Source: an uncultured Collinsella sp. (lineage in GTDB: Bacteria > Actinomycetota > Coriobacteriia > Coriobacteriales > Coriobacteriaceae). Taken from it: DNA of 64,000 bases. Location of the stretch: contig UQOY01000003.1 of assembly GCA_900542825.1 (NCBI GenBank), forward strand, positions 124,001 through 188,000. The letters run 5' to 3'. Position 1 is the stretch's first letter, and every line of letters starts with the position of its first letter. Below are positions 16,609-25,910 of the stretch, one piece after another. Both the position numbers and the translations under genes were made by a program. Under the pieces are notes generated by a model, which saw nothing but the letters and a program-made list of their open reading frames with translations, was not told where the DNA came from and did no database searches.

Positions 16609-16965
16609 TTACTCGGCCACCTCGCGCAGGGCCGACATCGTAGCCGCATATTGCTGCTGCAGCGCATGCATCCCCTCGCGAGCGCCGTCAACGGCATCGG
16701 CGCCGCGCAGCGCCTCGGTCACCACGACCGCTGGCTCGTACAGATTATCGAATCCCAGGTTCTGACTCACGCCCTTGAGCGTGTGCGCTGCCATAAACGC
16801 ACCTTCGGCGTCTCCTGCCGCCATGGCGGCCTCCAACTTGTCCATGCTCTCGTCATCCAAAAACTTGAGGGCAAAGCGGGCAAGCATTTCCTCGCCCATC
16901 AGCCGAGCGCACGCGTCATCATAATTAGCGCCGATCTTCTCATACGCCTCACGCATGGAAATCAT
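16609..16965 (-). CDS. Hpt-domain phosphotransfer protein
   Basis: 118 residues, essentially a single histidine phosphotransfer domain. The core AAHTLKGVSQNLGFDNLYE holds the phospho-accepting His of the HxLKG motif. The protein has no kinase or receiver part, so it must work in trans. It begins 24 nt after the stop of a GGDEF-like/receiver/HD-GYP protein on the same strand, whose receiver domain is the obvious phosphorelay partner. No histidine kinase is nearby. An ATG three codons later is an alternative start. Confidence 0.88.
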   Translation of the reverse strand: MISMREAYEKIGANYDDACARLMGEEMLARFALKFLDDESMDKLEAAMAAGDAEGAFMAAHTLKGVSQNLGFDNLYEPAVVVTEALRGADAVDGAREGMHALQQQYAATMSALREVAE

Positions 16966-16989
16966 GGGTTAAAAACTCCTTTGGTCAAA

Positions 16990-18870
16990 CTAAATCGTGG
17001 GAAACGCAACGACGTCGGCGGGGCGTGCCAACGTCTCGGCAATTTGGTCTTGCACCTCGAGCAGGCAATCGAGCAGCAGCGGGTTAAAGGTGCCGCACTT
17101 ACCGTCCAGGATCATCTGGATCGCCTCCTCGTGCGGGATAGCGTCCTTGTACACGCGCACGCTCGTCAGTGCATCGTACACGTCAGCCACCGAAACCACC
17201 TGCGCGGCGATGGGAATTTCGTCGCCCTTAAGGCCATCGGGATAACCCTTGCCGTCCCAGCGCTCGTGATGCCAACGCGCAATCTGGTACGCATATTCCA
17301 TAAGCGCATTGCCGGCGTGATGGCTACCCAGCTCAAGCAGCATGTCGGCGCCGATCGTGGTATGCGTCTTCATAATCTCGAACTCCTCGGGCGTAAGGCG
17401 TCCGGGCTTGTTGAGGATCGCATCGTCAATCGACATCTTGCCGATATCGTGCAGCGCCGAAGCCAGGGCGATCGTGGAGCGTTCCTCATTGTCGAGGGAG
17501 ATCGTGCCGCTACGCTGGACCAGACAGCCAAGCAGCAGCTCGGTCAGCTTCTCGATGTTCGTAACGTGCCTGCCGCTCTCGCCGTTGCGAAGCTCCATGA
17601 CGCCGGCCATGATGTCGATGAGCATGCGACTGTTCTTGACGCGCTCGTTGTACTGCTGGGACAGCAGGTTCGTCAGGCGGCGCTGTTTGGCGTATAGGCG
17701 GATGGTGTTGCTTACACGGCGGCGCACGACACGGGAGTCAAACGGGCGGTTGATATAGTCCGAGGCGCCCAGCTCGTACGCGCGCAGAACCATATCATCG
17801 GAATCTTCGCTCGAGATCATGATGACAGGCAGATTGTCGATACCCGATCGGCGCGATAAATCGGCCAGCACCTCAAAGCCGCTTATGCCCGGCATGACAA
17901 TGTCCAGCAGCACGAGCGACAACTCATCGCCATAGCGGTCGAGCATGTCGAGCGCCGCACGACCGTTATCGGCCTCGAGGATGCAGTACTCGTCCTTGAG
18001 CATCTCGTTGAGAATGACTCGGTTCATCTCGGAGTCATCGACAATAAGCACCAAAGGCTTTTCGCTTTGGAAAGCCTCGATGGAATCGGCATCGGTCACG
18101 ACCGTACCGGCTTTTGCCTTAGCGCGGCTCAATAACTGGACAGCGCGGCCAACGCCCTCATCGACCGTCTCGCCATGAATGCGAACGCCACCAACACATG
18201 CCGTCAAGCTCACGTACTCATGGCCCGGAATAATCGTGGAACGAACGGCATCGGACACCTGATGCAGGCGACGGGTGAAGTCATCGGAGGGAATATTGGG
18301 CATGACAACCACAAACTTGTCGCAGCCATAGCGCACAAGCTCGTCAGTCGAACGGATTCCGCCGCGCATGGCTGTCGCCACAGCACCGAGCGCAAGGTCG
18401 CCGGCATGACGGCCACACGTATCGTTGAAGACCCTAAAATCATCAAGGTCGATCATCGCAACGCCGGCATTCATGCGGGCGTTGCGGAGCTTTTCCTCGT
18501 AATATCGGCGATTGCGCACACCCGTCAGCACGTCGGTGTAGACAAGGTCCTCTTCTGCAGCCTCTTGCTCATCGATCGGACGCACCATCAGCAAGACGTG
18601 AGGCTCGCCCTCGACCTTCAGAGGGCGTAGACGGGCGCGGTACTCAGTACCATCATTGAGCAGCTGCTCCGATACGTCATCGGAACCCGCCAAGGCCTCA
18701 AGACTTGACTGACGCAGACAAGGACACCGATCACCGGCGAGCAGGCAGTTAGGCTCGCTCTTAATCTGATCGGCCGACAGCAAACGCACCACGGGGTAGG
18801 TCTTCGCGACACGGGCGACCTCGGCGGCAGCCTCCTCGTCGGTTAGATTGGCCTCGTGATTATTGAGCAT
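16990..18870 (-). CDS. GGDEF-like / receiver / HD-GYP regulator
   Basis: 626 residues in three parts. Residues about 110-265 form a diguanylate-cyclase-like domain (VYTDVLTGVRNRRYYEEKLR) whose active loop reads RYGCDKF instead of GGDEF, so cyclase activity is doubtful. Residues about 275-390 are a receiver domain (LIVDDSEMNR, LLDIVMPGISGF with the phospho-Asp, and NRPF where KPF is usual). Residues about 410-610 are an HD-GYP domain with ALHDIGKMSIDD, THTTIGADML and WHHERWDGKGYPDGLKG, complete for c-di-GMP hydrolysis. It probably links a phosphorelay, through the Hpt protein downstream, to c-di-GMP breakdown. The start follows GAAAGGG. Confidence 0.9.
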   Translation of the reverse strand: MLNNHEANLTDEEAAAEVARVAKTYPVVRLLSADQIKSEPNCLLAGDRCPCLRQSSLEALAGSDDVSEQLLNDGTEYRARLRPLKVEGEPHVLLMVRPIDEQEAAEEDLVYTDVLTGVRNRRYYEEKLRNARMNAGVAMIDLDDFRVFNDTCGRHAGDLALGAVATAMRGGIRSTDELVRYGCDKFVVVMPNIPSDDFTRRLHQVSDAVRSTIIPGHEYVSLTACVGGVRIHGETVDEGVGRAVQLLSRAKAKAGTVVTDADSIEAFQSEKPLVLIVDDSEMNRVILNEMLKDEYCILEADNGRAALDMLDRYGDELSLVLLDIVMPGISGFEVLADLSRRSGIDNLPVIMISSEDSDDMVLRAYELGASDYINRPFDSRVVRRRVSNTIRLYAKQRRLTNLLSQQYNERVKNSRMLIDIMAGVMELRNGESGRHVTNIEKLTELLLGCLVQRSGTISLDNEERSTIALASALHDIGKMSIDDAILNKPGRLTPEEFEIMKTHTTIGADMLLELGSHHAGNALMEYAYQIARWHHERWDGKGYPDGLKGDEIPIAAQVVSVADVYDALTSVRVYKDAIPHEEAIQMILDGKCGTFNPLLLDCLLEVQDQIAETLARPADVVAFPTI

Positions 18871-19081
18871 ATGGGGCCCTTTCGATAGTTTCGCATGGTA
18901 GCGGTGGGTTCCAAATGCTACAAGGGTAACACCTTGTCGATGCAGGTAAGTACGTGAATGCTGCTACATTTTTATGAGTTGGCAGACGGCGCGATTGAAG
19001 CCGCAGACGTGAGGTTTTGAGCACATTTGTTAACACGGCCGAAACGTTTGCGGATGGAGCTTGCTTTGGCTATTGCGGGTG

Positions 19082-19879
19082 CTAGAACCCCAGGATGCCA
19101 CGGACCGTCTGGGCAGCCGCTACCGGGCGATCGCGCAGGCCGTTGTGCGCGCCCGGGATCGTCACGAGCGGACAGTCCAAAAGCTCAGCCGCCATCCTCG
19201 TGCCCGCCTCGCGGGGCGTGCCAATCGAAAGCTCGCCCAGGAGCACAGCGGCCACCGTTTTCGACGCGCGAACGCTATTCCAATCGGGAACGCAGGTCAT
19301 AGTAATCCCGTATTCGTTTGCCATGAAACTGCGGCCGTTGCGCAGGGCATGCCTGGCTTCTGCCTCGGTTAACTTGGGGGCCTCGGGGTCCGAATCGCCG
19401 ATGGCGCCCAGGAAGGCCCGTAATGCCCTGGAAACCTTTCCCGCGGCGATCATCTCGCGCAAAACCGGGGCCGCGCCCAGGCCGGCACCCTCGTTTGTCA
19501 CGGCGGGTTCATGCAGAATCGCACGCAAGATTATGGCAGGGTTTGCACGGAGGAGCTCCAGCGTCACAAGCGTACCGGCACTGTGCGCGAGCACGTTTGC
19601 CGGAGCGCCGATATGCTCGATAACGGCCTGCAGGTCGGCGGCCTGGGCGGCGAGGTCGTAGCGTCCGTCTACAGCGTCGCCGCTCTCGCCGCAACCGCGG
19701 CGGTCGTAGGCAATGACACGGTAGTTACAGGCGAGCTCGCGGGCGATGGCGTCAAAAAAGACGCCGTCGACGCAGGCGCCGTGCACGCACACCAAGGCAG
19801 GAGCATCAGGCGACACATCCGGGCCGGCATATTCGCGACAGGCGATCATGGTGCCCGCATTCTCGACCGTAAAATCCAT
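19082..19879 (-). CDS. Alpha/beta hydrolase
   Basis: 265 residues of the alpha/beta-hydrolase fold: oxyanion segment LVCVHGACVDGVFFD, the conserved YDRRGCGESGD, nucleophile elbow VLAHSAGTLVTLE with catalytic Ser, and the terminal IPGAHNGLRDRP with catalytic His. The substrate is not predictable; relatives include esterases and haloperoxidase-like enzymes. It stands alone and is divergent from the radical SAM gene. Confidence 0.85.
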   Translation of the reverse strand: MDFTVENAGTMIACREYAGPDVSPDAPALVCVHGACVDGVFFDAIARELACNYRVIAYDRRGCGESGDAVDGRYDLAAQAADLQAVIEHIGAPANVLAHSAGTLVTLELLRANPAIILRAILHEPAVTNEGAGLGAAPVLREMIAAGKVSRALRAFLGAIGDSDPEAPKLTEAEARHALRNGRSFMANEYGITMTCVPDWNSVRASKTVAAVLLGELSIGTPREAGTRMAAELLDCPLVTIPGAHNGLRDRPVAAAQTVRGILGF

Positions 19880-20104
19880 ACTGTGTTCCCATCGTCAATG
19901 CCCATCCAGTTGCACGTCAGTACGGTTGGATAGACCCGCATTGCCTTACGCCTTGTTAACAGATTAACTGTACCCGACCTGAGGCTTTTCATGGCGCGGC
20001 ATAATAAGCGACGTGAAAAAACGAAACTTGTAAAGCAAGAGCCCGCACCTTGCTTTGGAGCCGATGCTATGCTTAGGCACAATTGTCTTGAGGAGCATAT
20101 GCCT

Positions 20105-20881
20105 ATGTCTACGTTTTTGAATGCCAGCCCCATCTTTGGGCCCGTTCGCAGCCGTCGCCTTGGTCTCTCGCTCGGCGTCAACATGATGCCGGCCAGCGGC
20201 AAAATCTGCACGTTCGACTGCATCTACTGCGAGAACGGCCTCAACGCCGAGCGCCCCTGCCACGAGTCGTATAACACGGCTGCCGTGGTGCTCGATGCAC
20301 TCGAGGCAAAGCTGCGCGAGATGGCAACCGAGGGAGAGCTCCCCGATGTGATCACGTTTGCCGGCAACGGCGAGCCCACCGCCGCGCCGGAGTTTCCGCA
20401 GGCCATCGCCGGTGCCATCGCACTGCGCGACGAACTTGCCCCAAACACCAAGATCGCCGTGCTCTCCAACGGCACACGCGCCGACCGTCCCCAGGTACAC
20501 GATGCGCTCATGATGGTCGACGACAACATTCTTAAGCTCGATACGGTCGACCCGGCGTTTATCCAGCTGCTCGACCAGCCTGTTGGCCCCTACGACGTCG
20601 AGCGCCAGATCGAGACGTTCGCAAGCTTTGACGGTCACGTTATTATCCAGACGATCTTTTTGACCGGCGAGTATCAGGGCAAGCTCATCGACAACACCGG
20701 CGAGGAGTACGTTGCCCCCTGGCTCGCGGCGCTTGAGCGCATTCGCCCGCAAGAAGCGACCATCTACACGGTGGCGCGCGAGACACCGGTCGCCGGCCTT
20801 GCTAAAGCGGTGCCCGAAGTGCTAGACGCCATTGCCGCGCGCGTCCAAGCCCTCGGCATTCCCTGCCAGGTGAGCTACTAG
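20105..20881 (+). CDS. Radical SAM protein
   Basis: About 258 residues. Cluster ligands are in GKICTFDCIYCENGLNAERP (CxxxCxxC), followed by VITFAGNGEPTAAPEFP, a GNGEPT motif typical of this group (COG0731-like, related to tRNA-wybutosine-type and lyase-type radical SAM proteins). The chemistry is unknown. The start MSTFLNASPIFGPVRSRR is preferred because GAGGAG lies 9 nt upstream; an ATG two codons earlier is too close to that site, and longer frames lack one. Confidence 0.85.
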   Translation: MSTFLNASPIFGPVRSRRLGLSLGVNMMPASGKICTFDCIYCENGLNAERPCHESYNTAAVVLDALEAKLREMATEGELPDVITFAGNGEPTAAPEFPQAIAGAIALRDELAPNTKIAVLSNGTRADRPQVHDALMMVDDNILKLDTVDPAFIQLLDQPVGPYDVERQIETFASFDGHVIIQTIFLTGEYQGKLIDNTGEEYVAPWLAALERIRPQEATIYTVARETPVAGLAKAVPEVLDAIAARVQALGIPCQVSY

Positions 20882-20922
20882 CAAAACCACGCAGCAGCTC
20901 GTGCCCGTCATCCCGCCCCATC

Positions 20923-20989
20923 AGTTGCGGTGATATAGTTCCTATTTGTGCTGTTAAACCGCTTAAATCGGAACTATATCACCGCAACT
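20923..20989. repeat. Palindromic repeat C, copy 1
   Basis: Perfect 20-bp arms, AGTTGCGGTGATATAGTTCC and its complement, flank a 27-nt loop, followed by TTTTAT. It lies 41 nt after the radical SAM gene and may act as its terminator. Further copies are at 27337-27403 and 43275-43342. Confidence 0.8.
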
Positions 20990-21041
20990 TTTATGGACGC
21001 GTGGGTGGGCTATACTAGCTGCGGATGAAAGGAAGTTAGCC

Positions 21042-21929
21042 ATGTATGACAAAGGACCCGTGCCCGGCCGCAACGACGCTTGCTGGTGCGGCAGCGGCAA
21101 GAAATATAAGAAATGCCATAGCGCCTTCGACGAGCGCCTCGAGCGCCTGTGGGAGGAGGGCTGGGAGGTTCTGCCCCGTACGCTCTACAAGACGCCCGCC
21201 GATATCGAGGGCATCAAGCGCTCCGCTGCCATCAACGTGGGCGTGCTCGACTACGTAGGCGAGCACATCGCCGCGGGCATGACCACCAACCAGATCGACC
21301 AGATGATCTACGACTACACCGTCGAGCACGGTGGCACGCCGGCCGACCTCAACTACGAGGGCTACCCCAAGAGCGTATGCACCTCGATCAACGATGTGGT
21401 CTGCCACGGCATCCCCTGTGACACGGACGTGTTGCACGAGGGCGACATCATCAACGTCGATTGTTCCACAATCCTAGACGGCTATTTTAGCGACTCGAGC
21501 CGCATGTTCTGCATCGGCGAGGTCTCGGCCGAGCGCCAGCGCCTGGTCGACGTCACCCGCGCCAGCGTGGAGGCTGGCCTTGCCGCTGTCAAGCCATGGC
21601 TGCCGCTGTCCGTTATGGCCGAGGCCGTGCAAAAGACGGTCGAGGACGCCGGCTTTAGCGTAGTGCGCGAGTACGGCGGACACGGCATCGGTAAGGAGTT
21701 CCACGAGGACCCGTTTGTGGGCTTTACTACCGAGGCGCCCGATGTGGACACCATTATGGCTCCGGGCATGGTCTTTACCATCGAGCCCATGGTCAACGCC
21801 GGAGCGCCCGACATCAAGATTAGCAAGGGCGATGGCTGGTGCGTGCGCACCAAGGACGGCAGCGATTCGGCCCAGTGCGAGGTACAGCTCGTAGTGACTG
21901 AGGACGGCTACGAGCTGCTCAGCTGGTAG
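21042..21929 (+). CDS. map: Methionine aminopeptidase type I with SEC-C zinc motif
   Basis: 295 residues. The N-terminal 30 carry a SEC-C zinc motif (RNDACWCGSGKKYKKCH), thought to help ribosome or SecA contact. The catalytic domain has the five metal ligands: Asp pair in INVDCSTILDGYFSDSS, His in REYGGHGIGKEFHED, Glu in VFTIEPMVN and Glu in AQCEVQLVVTEDG. It removes the initiator methionine from nascent proteins. The ATG follows AAAGGAAG. A TATACT box at 21011-21016 lies 26 bp upstream and could be its -10. Confidence 0.95.
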   Translation: MYDKGPVPGRNDACWCGSGKKYKKCHSAFDERLERLWEEGWEVLPRTLYKTPADIEGIKRSAAINVGVLDYVGEHIAAGMTTNQIDQMIYDYTVEHGGTPADLNYEGYPKSVCTSINDVVCHGIPCDTDVLHEGDIINVDCSTILDGYFSDSSRMFCIGEVSAERQRLVDVTRASVEAGLAAVKPWLPLSVMAEAVQKTVEDAGFSVVREYGGHGIGKEFHEDPFVGFTTEAPDVDTIMAPGMVFTIEPMVNAGAPDIKISKGDGWCVRTKDGSDSAQCEVQLVVTEDGYELLSW

Positions 21930-21938
21930 CCGTGGATG

Positions 21939-21986
21939 CGCCGGATGCTGACGGGCACGCTCGTCTTGCATCCGGCGTTTTTGTTT
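21939..21986 (+). terminator. Terminator after map
   Basis: CGCCGGATGC and GCATCCGGCG form a 10-bp stem with a 19-nt loop, followed by TTTTTGTTT. Confidence 0.85.
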
Positions 21987-21995
21987 GAACGTTTT

Positions 21996-22041
21996 GCCTG
22001 ATATAACCTGCCAAAATAAACCTGTCCCTTTTTGGTAGGTT
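21996..22041. repeat. Dispersed repeat A, copy 2
   Basis: AACCTGCCAAAA, loop TAAACCTGTCCC, then TTTTTGGTAGGTT. It ends 18 nt before the hydroxyacid dehydrogenase start, so it forms part of that gene's leader. Confidence 0.85.
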
Positions 22042-22059
22042 GAGCGGAGAGGACTGCTT

Positions 22060-22995
22060 GTGAACATTCTGGTTTTGTTGCCCGCCAACGACCGTCATCG
22101 TGCAATTCTTGAGTCGAGTGCTCCGGGCGAGGACTTTATCTACACGAGCTCCGACGCCATCACGCGTGAGCAGGTCGCCGATGCCGACGTAATCTTGGGC
22201 AACATAGACCCTGCCCTGCTTACCGCGTGCGAGCACCTCCAGCTGTTGCAACTGCAGACCGCGGGCTATGACGATTACTTGGCCGCCGGCACCGTGCCGG
22301 CCGACGCCAAACTGTCTTGCTCGGTGGGCGCCTACGGCCAGGCCGTGAGCGAGCACATGTTTGCCATGGTCCTTTCCATGATAAAGCGCCTGCCCGGCTA
22401 TCACGACTTGCAGCGCGAGCATCGCTGGGAGGATTTGGGGCCAGTCACTTCGCTCAAAAATGCCAATGTGCTGGTGCTGGGCGCGGGCGATATCGGCGGC
22501 CACTTCGCCACGCTCTGCCGCAGCATGGGTGCACACGTCCGCGGCATCAAGCGCCATCCGCTCGTCTACCCCATTGTGTTTGAGGACATGGACGGCATGG
22601 ACGCCCTGCCCGAGCGCCTGGCCGAGGCCGACGTCGTCGCATCCTTTATGCCCAGCACACCCGAGACCCGCGGCCTGGCGAACGCCGAGTTCTTCGCCGC
22701 GATGAAGCCGGGCGCCTTCTTTGCCAACGGCGGCCGCGGCGATCTTGTGGTTGCCGACGACCTAGTTGCCGCCCTGGAATCAGGACATCTCGCCGGCGCC
22801 GCGGTCGACGTCACCGACCCCGAGCCGCTGCCTGAGGCAAACCCGCTATGGGATGTGCCCAACATGCTCATCACGCCGCACGTCTCGGGCTGGTTCCACT
22901 TGGAGGCTACGCTCAACAATGTGGTCGACATTGCCGCAGAGAATCTGCGTCATCTGCAGGCCGGCGAGACCCTGCGCTGCTGGATCGAACACTAA
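22060..22995 (+). CDS. D-isomer-specific 2-hydroxyacid dehydrogenase family protein
   Basis: 311 residues. The NAD-binding region reads NVLVLGAGDIGGHFATLCRS; catalytic features are Arg in FFANGGRGDLVVADDL, Glu in DVTDPEPLPEANPLW and His in LITPHVSGWFH. Substrate specificity (lactate, glycerate, phosphoglycerate or other 2-ketoacids) is not clear. It starts with GTG after GGAGAGG. Repeat A lies in its leader and composite element B follows its stop directly. Confidence 0.9.
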   Translation: MNILVLLPANDRHRAILESSAPGEDFIYTSSDAITREQVADADVILGNIDPALLTACEHLQLLQLQTAGYDDYLAAGTVPADAKLSCSVGAYGQAVSEHMFAMVLSMIKRLPGYHDLQREHRWEDLGPVTSLKNANVLVLGAGDIGGHFATLCRSMGAHVRGIKRHPLVYPIVFEDMDGMDALPERLAEADVVASFMPSTPETRGLANAEFFAAMKPGAFFANGGRGDLVVADDLVAALESGHLAGAAVDVTDPEPLPEANPLWDVPNMLITPHVSGWFHLEATLNNVVDIAAENLRHLQAGETLRCWIEH

Positions 22996-23165
22996 GAATT
23001 ACGCCGTTTTACAAACGGCGTAATGAGCCGACGCTGCGAGCCCGCCGTTTGGCCAATCTGCCGTTCAATTTCAAAGGCGCGACCAGAAGGTCAGCGCCTT
23101 TTCATTTCACGGCACCTTGTCTCAAACGGCGGGCTCTCGCTGACTTTTATTCGACCTGCGGAATC
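22996..23165 (+). repeat. Composite hairpin element B, copy 2
   Basis: Directly after a stop codon come a hairpin ATTACGCCGTTT/AAACGGCGTAAT, the block CGACGCTGCGAGC, and an outer stem GAGCCCGCCGTTTG/CAAACGGCGGGCTC. The outer stem encloses CAATCTGCCGTTCAAT, an inner stem AAAGGCGC../..GCGCCTTT, and TTTCACGGCACCTTG. CGCTGACTTTTATTCGACCT follows. The copy at 60713 has the same blocks with compensatory changes in all stems. Confidence 0.8.
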
Positions 23166-23232
23166 TGACTAGCGCAGGCTCTGCCTATGAAGTCCTAGCA
23201 GTTCCGTCTTGTCGTTGGCATTGCGGCATTTG

Positions 23233-23278
23233 CCCAGATAAAACCTGCCAAAATGAACCTGTCCCTTTTTGGCTGGTT
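23233..23278. repeat. Dispersed repeat A, copy 3
   Basis: Same 46-bp element. On the minus strand it starts at the stop codon of the M18 aminopeptidase gene and reads as a stem followed by TTTTAT, so here it can act as that gene's terminator. Confidence 0.85.
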
Positions 23279-24663
23279 TAGAGCTCCACGCTTTCGGCGC
23301 CGTTGATATGGAGGTCGCGCTCGTAGAAAGCGGTGAGGGCGCGGATGGCGTACATCACGTCGCGCACGCCGCCGGTCTCGTAGCTCGAGTGCATGGCCAG
23401 CTGCGGCAGGCCCACGTCTACGGCGTGCATGCTCGCCTGCATATTGGACAGGTTACCGAGCGTGGAGCCGCCGGCCATATCGCTCTTGTTGGCGAAGGCC
23501 TGCGTGGGCACGTCGGCGTCATCGCAAATGGCCTGGAACACCGCGCGGCTAAAGGCATCGGTGCAGTAGTGCTGGTTGGCGGCCTCCTTGATGACGATGC
23601 CGCCGTTGAGCACCACCTGATTGCGGGCATCGCACTTCTCGGCATGGTTGGGATGCACGGCATGTGCGTTGTCGCAGCTCACGAGCATCGAAGCGGCAAG
23701 CGCACGGTGGTACGACTCGTCGTCAAAGCCCAGCGATCCGTTAATGCGGCGCAGCGCGTCGGCCAAGAACGTCGACATGGCGCCCTGCTTGGTCTCGGAG
23801 CCAACCTCCTCGTTATCAAAGCAGCAGAAGACCGAAACGTCGTGCGCGTTCTCGGCACCCAAAAATGCCTGCAGCGAGGTGTAGGCGCAGGCCAGGTCGT
23901 CGAGCTTGGGCGTCGAGATGAACTCGTCGGCCCAGCCCCAAATGCGCGCATCCTGACGATTGACCAAGAACAGATCGCGGCCCAGAATCTGCTCGGGCTC
24001 AACGTCCAGTTCGTCAGCGATCAGGGCGTCAAAATCTCCCTGCTTAAGGTCACCGGCGCTGATGAGCGGGCACAGATCAATGGCTCGGTTGGGAACAAAG
24101 CCCTCGTTAACGCCGCGGTTCATGTGGATGGCAAGGCTCGGGATAATAGCGACCTCGCGCTCGGTGGCAAGCAGGCGGCTCTCAATACGGTCGCCCTCGC
24201 GCACCAACACGCGGCCCGCGAGCGCCAACGGGCGGTCGAACCAGGTGTAGTCGATCATGCCGCCGTAGGCCTCGGTGTTCAGGCGCAGCGTCTCGCCCGC
24301 GCCGTCGAGCTCGGGCACGGCCTTGACCTTAAACGTCGGCGAATCGCTGTGCGACGCCGTGAGCTGAAAATGATAGTCGCCGGCAACGCCGTCCTCGCCC
24401 CATGTAGCAGCCAGGTCCTCGCCCACCTTAAAGGCAACAACGCTCGAGGTGTTGCGCTGCGTGTAATAACGCCCGCCCGGCTCGATGTCCCACGCCGCGT
24501 TCTCGGGCAGGTAGGTAAAGCCCGCCTCGTCGAGCTCGGCCATAATGGTCGCCGCCGTATGGAACATGCTGGGGCATGCCTCGATAAAGTCGATAAGGTC
24601 GTTGGCGGCCTCGATATCGTCGGCCGTCACGTGCGCGCGCTCGGGCGTTTCCTGATCCGTCAT
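23278..24663 (-). CDS. M18 family aminopeptidase
   Basis: About 461 residues of the aspartyl/leucyl aminopeptidase M18 family. Zinc-ligand regions are LTASHSDSPTFKVK, TPKLDDLACAYTS, FDNEEVGSETKQGA and PQLAMHSSYETGGVRD. Such enzymes form large dodecameric cytosolic peptidases that remove N-terminal acidic or neutral residues. The start MTDQETPE follows AAAGGGGAGAG; a longer frame adds 37 residues without a ribosome site. It is a single gene. The TAA stop coincides with the edge of repeat A copy 3. Confidence 0.92.
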   Translation of the reverse strand: MTDQETPERAHVTADDIEAANDLIDFIEACPSMFHTAATIMAELDEAGFTYLPENAAWDIEPGGRYYTQRNTSSVVAFKVGEDLAATWGEDGVAGDYHFQLTASHSDSPTFKVKAVPELDGAGETLRLNTEAYGGMIDYTWFDRPLALAGRVLVREGDRIESRLLATEREVAIIPSLAIHMNRGVNEGFVPNRAIDLCPLISAGDLKQGDFDALIADELDVEPEQILGRDLFLVNRQDARIWGWADEFISTPKLDDLACAYTSLQAFLGAENAHDVSVFCCFDNEEVGSETKQGAMSTFLADALRRINGSLGFDDESYHRALAASMLVSCDNAHAVHPNHAEKCDARNQVVLNGGIVIKEAANQHYCTDAFSRAVFQAICDDADVPTQAFANKSDMAGGSTLGNLSNMQASMHAVDVGLPQLAMHSSYETGGVRDVMYAIRALTAFYERDLHINGAESVEL

Positions 24664-24824
24664 GCTCTCCCCTTTCGCTGGGTTGATGGTCCCCTCCAGC
24701 ATACCCCGCCACGCCAGCGCCGCACTCTTCATTCCGTGCTTAATTCCGCGCCACTCACCAAGTTGAGCCATCATGCCCGTGCTCCTTTTGCGACAATTGC
24801 GCTAACAGGACGAGAGGAGCCGTC

Positions 24825-25910
24825 ATGAAGCCACGTAACATTGCCATCGCCTGCGGTGTCGCGGGAGCCGCCGTCGGCCTTGCCGCTGCCACCGGCATCG
24901 TTTACCGCAAGCAAGTCAAGTCCGTCGCGTCGGTCAAACGCTTGACCGGCTACGCGGATGGCTATGACCTGTACGCAATCGACATTGCTTACGACTACGA
25001 CCTCGACCGCATCATCGCCGCTGGCGTGCGCGACGACCAGGCCTACATCGATGCCGTAGTGGCGCAGGTGTTGCCCGGCGTGCCGGCACATGTCCAGGCG
25101 CCCCAGTTTGCCTGCAGCGCTTTTGTCGCCGTAGATGTCGAAGGCCGCGTGCGCACCGGTCGCAATTACGACTTTAAGGACGACACCTCGGCGCTGCTGG
25201 TGCGCAACCACCCGCGCGATGGCTATGCCTCCATCGGCTTTGCGGCCCTCAACAACCTGGGCGATAACACTCCGCTTGACTCCGTCGCCGGACGTGCCGC
25301 CGCACTCATGGGCCCGTTTGCCCAGCTCGACGGCGTCAACGAATGCGGCGTGTCCATTGCCGTGCTCACCCTGGATTCCAAACCCTGTGACCAGGACACG
25401 CAGCGCCCCGTCATCAACACTTCGCTCGCCATCCGCCTGGTGCTCGACCGCGCGGCTACCACGCAGGAGGCCGTCGACCTGCTTTCTGCCTACGACATGC
25501 ACGCCATGGCCGGACGCGATTACCACTTCTTTATCAACGACGCCGCCGGTGACGCGCAGGTGGTGGAGTGGGATCCGCGCGACCCAGACCGTGCTTTCAA
25601 AGCGACTCCTGTACGCCAGGTTACGAACTTCTACGCCTGCTATGGCGACGAGGTGCTTCCCAACCAAAAGAACGGCGAGCTGGGCCATGGCAAGGAACGT
25701 GCCATTGCCATCGCCGATGTCCTCGACGCCCATACCGGCGCCCAAGATGAGGCGGTCGTTTGGAAGGCCCTACGCGCTGCGGCGCAAGAGCCCAATCCGG
25801 AAGACATCACCAGCAACACGCAGTGGTCGGTCGTCTTTGACAACACCGAGCCCGCTGCCGCCATCACGCTGCGCCGTCATTGGGGTGACGTCGACGCCTT
25901 TGCGCTGTAA
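24825..25910 (+). CDS. Membrane-anchored linear amide C-N hydrolase (Ntn family)
   Basis: 361 residues. Residues 5-27 form a signal anchor. The Ntn-hydrolase core starts around Cys97 (APQFACSAFVAVDVEGRV, then RTGRNYDFKDD), followed by FAQLDGVNECGVSIAVLTLD, INTSLAIRLVLDRAATTQEA and RDYHFFINDAAGDAQVVEW. These match the penicillin V acylase / bile-salt hydrolase / acyltransferase superfamily, in which a Cys becomes N-terminal by processing. Here it is preceded by a 96-residue membrane-anchored stretch, which would need cleavage for activity. Bile-salt or N-acyl amide hydrolysis is possible but unproven. Confidence 0.78.
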   Translation: MKPRNIAIACGVAGAAVGLAAATGIVYRKQVKSVASVKRLTGYADGYDLYAIDIAYDYDLDRIIAAGVRDDQAYIDAVVAQVLPGVPAHVQAPQFACSAFVAVDVEGRVRTGRNYDFKDDTSALLVRNHPRDGYASIGFAALNNLGDNTPLDSVAGRAAALMGPFAQLDGVNECGVSIAVLTLDSKPCDQDTQRPVINTSLAIRLVLDRAATTQEAVDLLSAYDMHAMAGRDYHFFINDAAGDAQVVEWDPRDPDRAFKATPVRQVTNFYACYGDEVLPNQKNGELGHGKERAIAIADVLDAHTGAQDEAVVWKALRAAAQEPNPEDITSNTQWSVVFDNTEPAAAITLRRHWGDVDAFAL

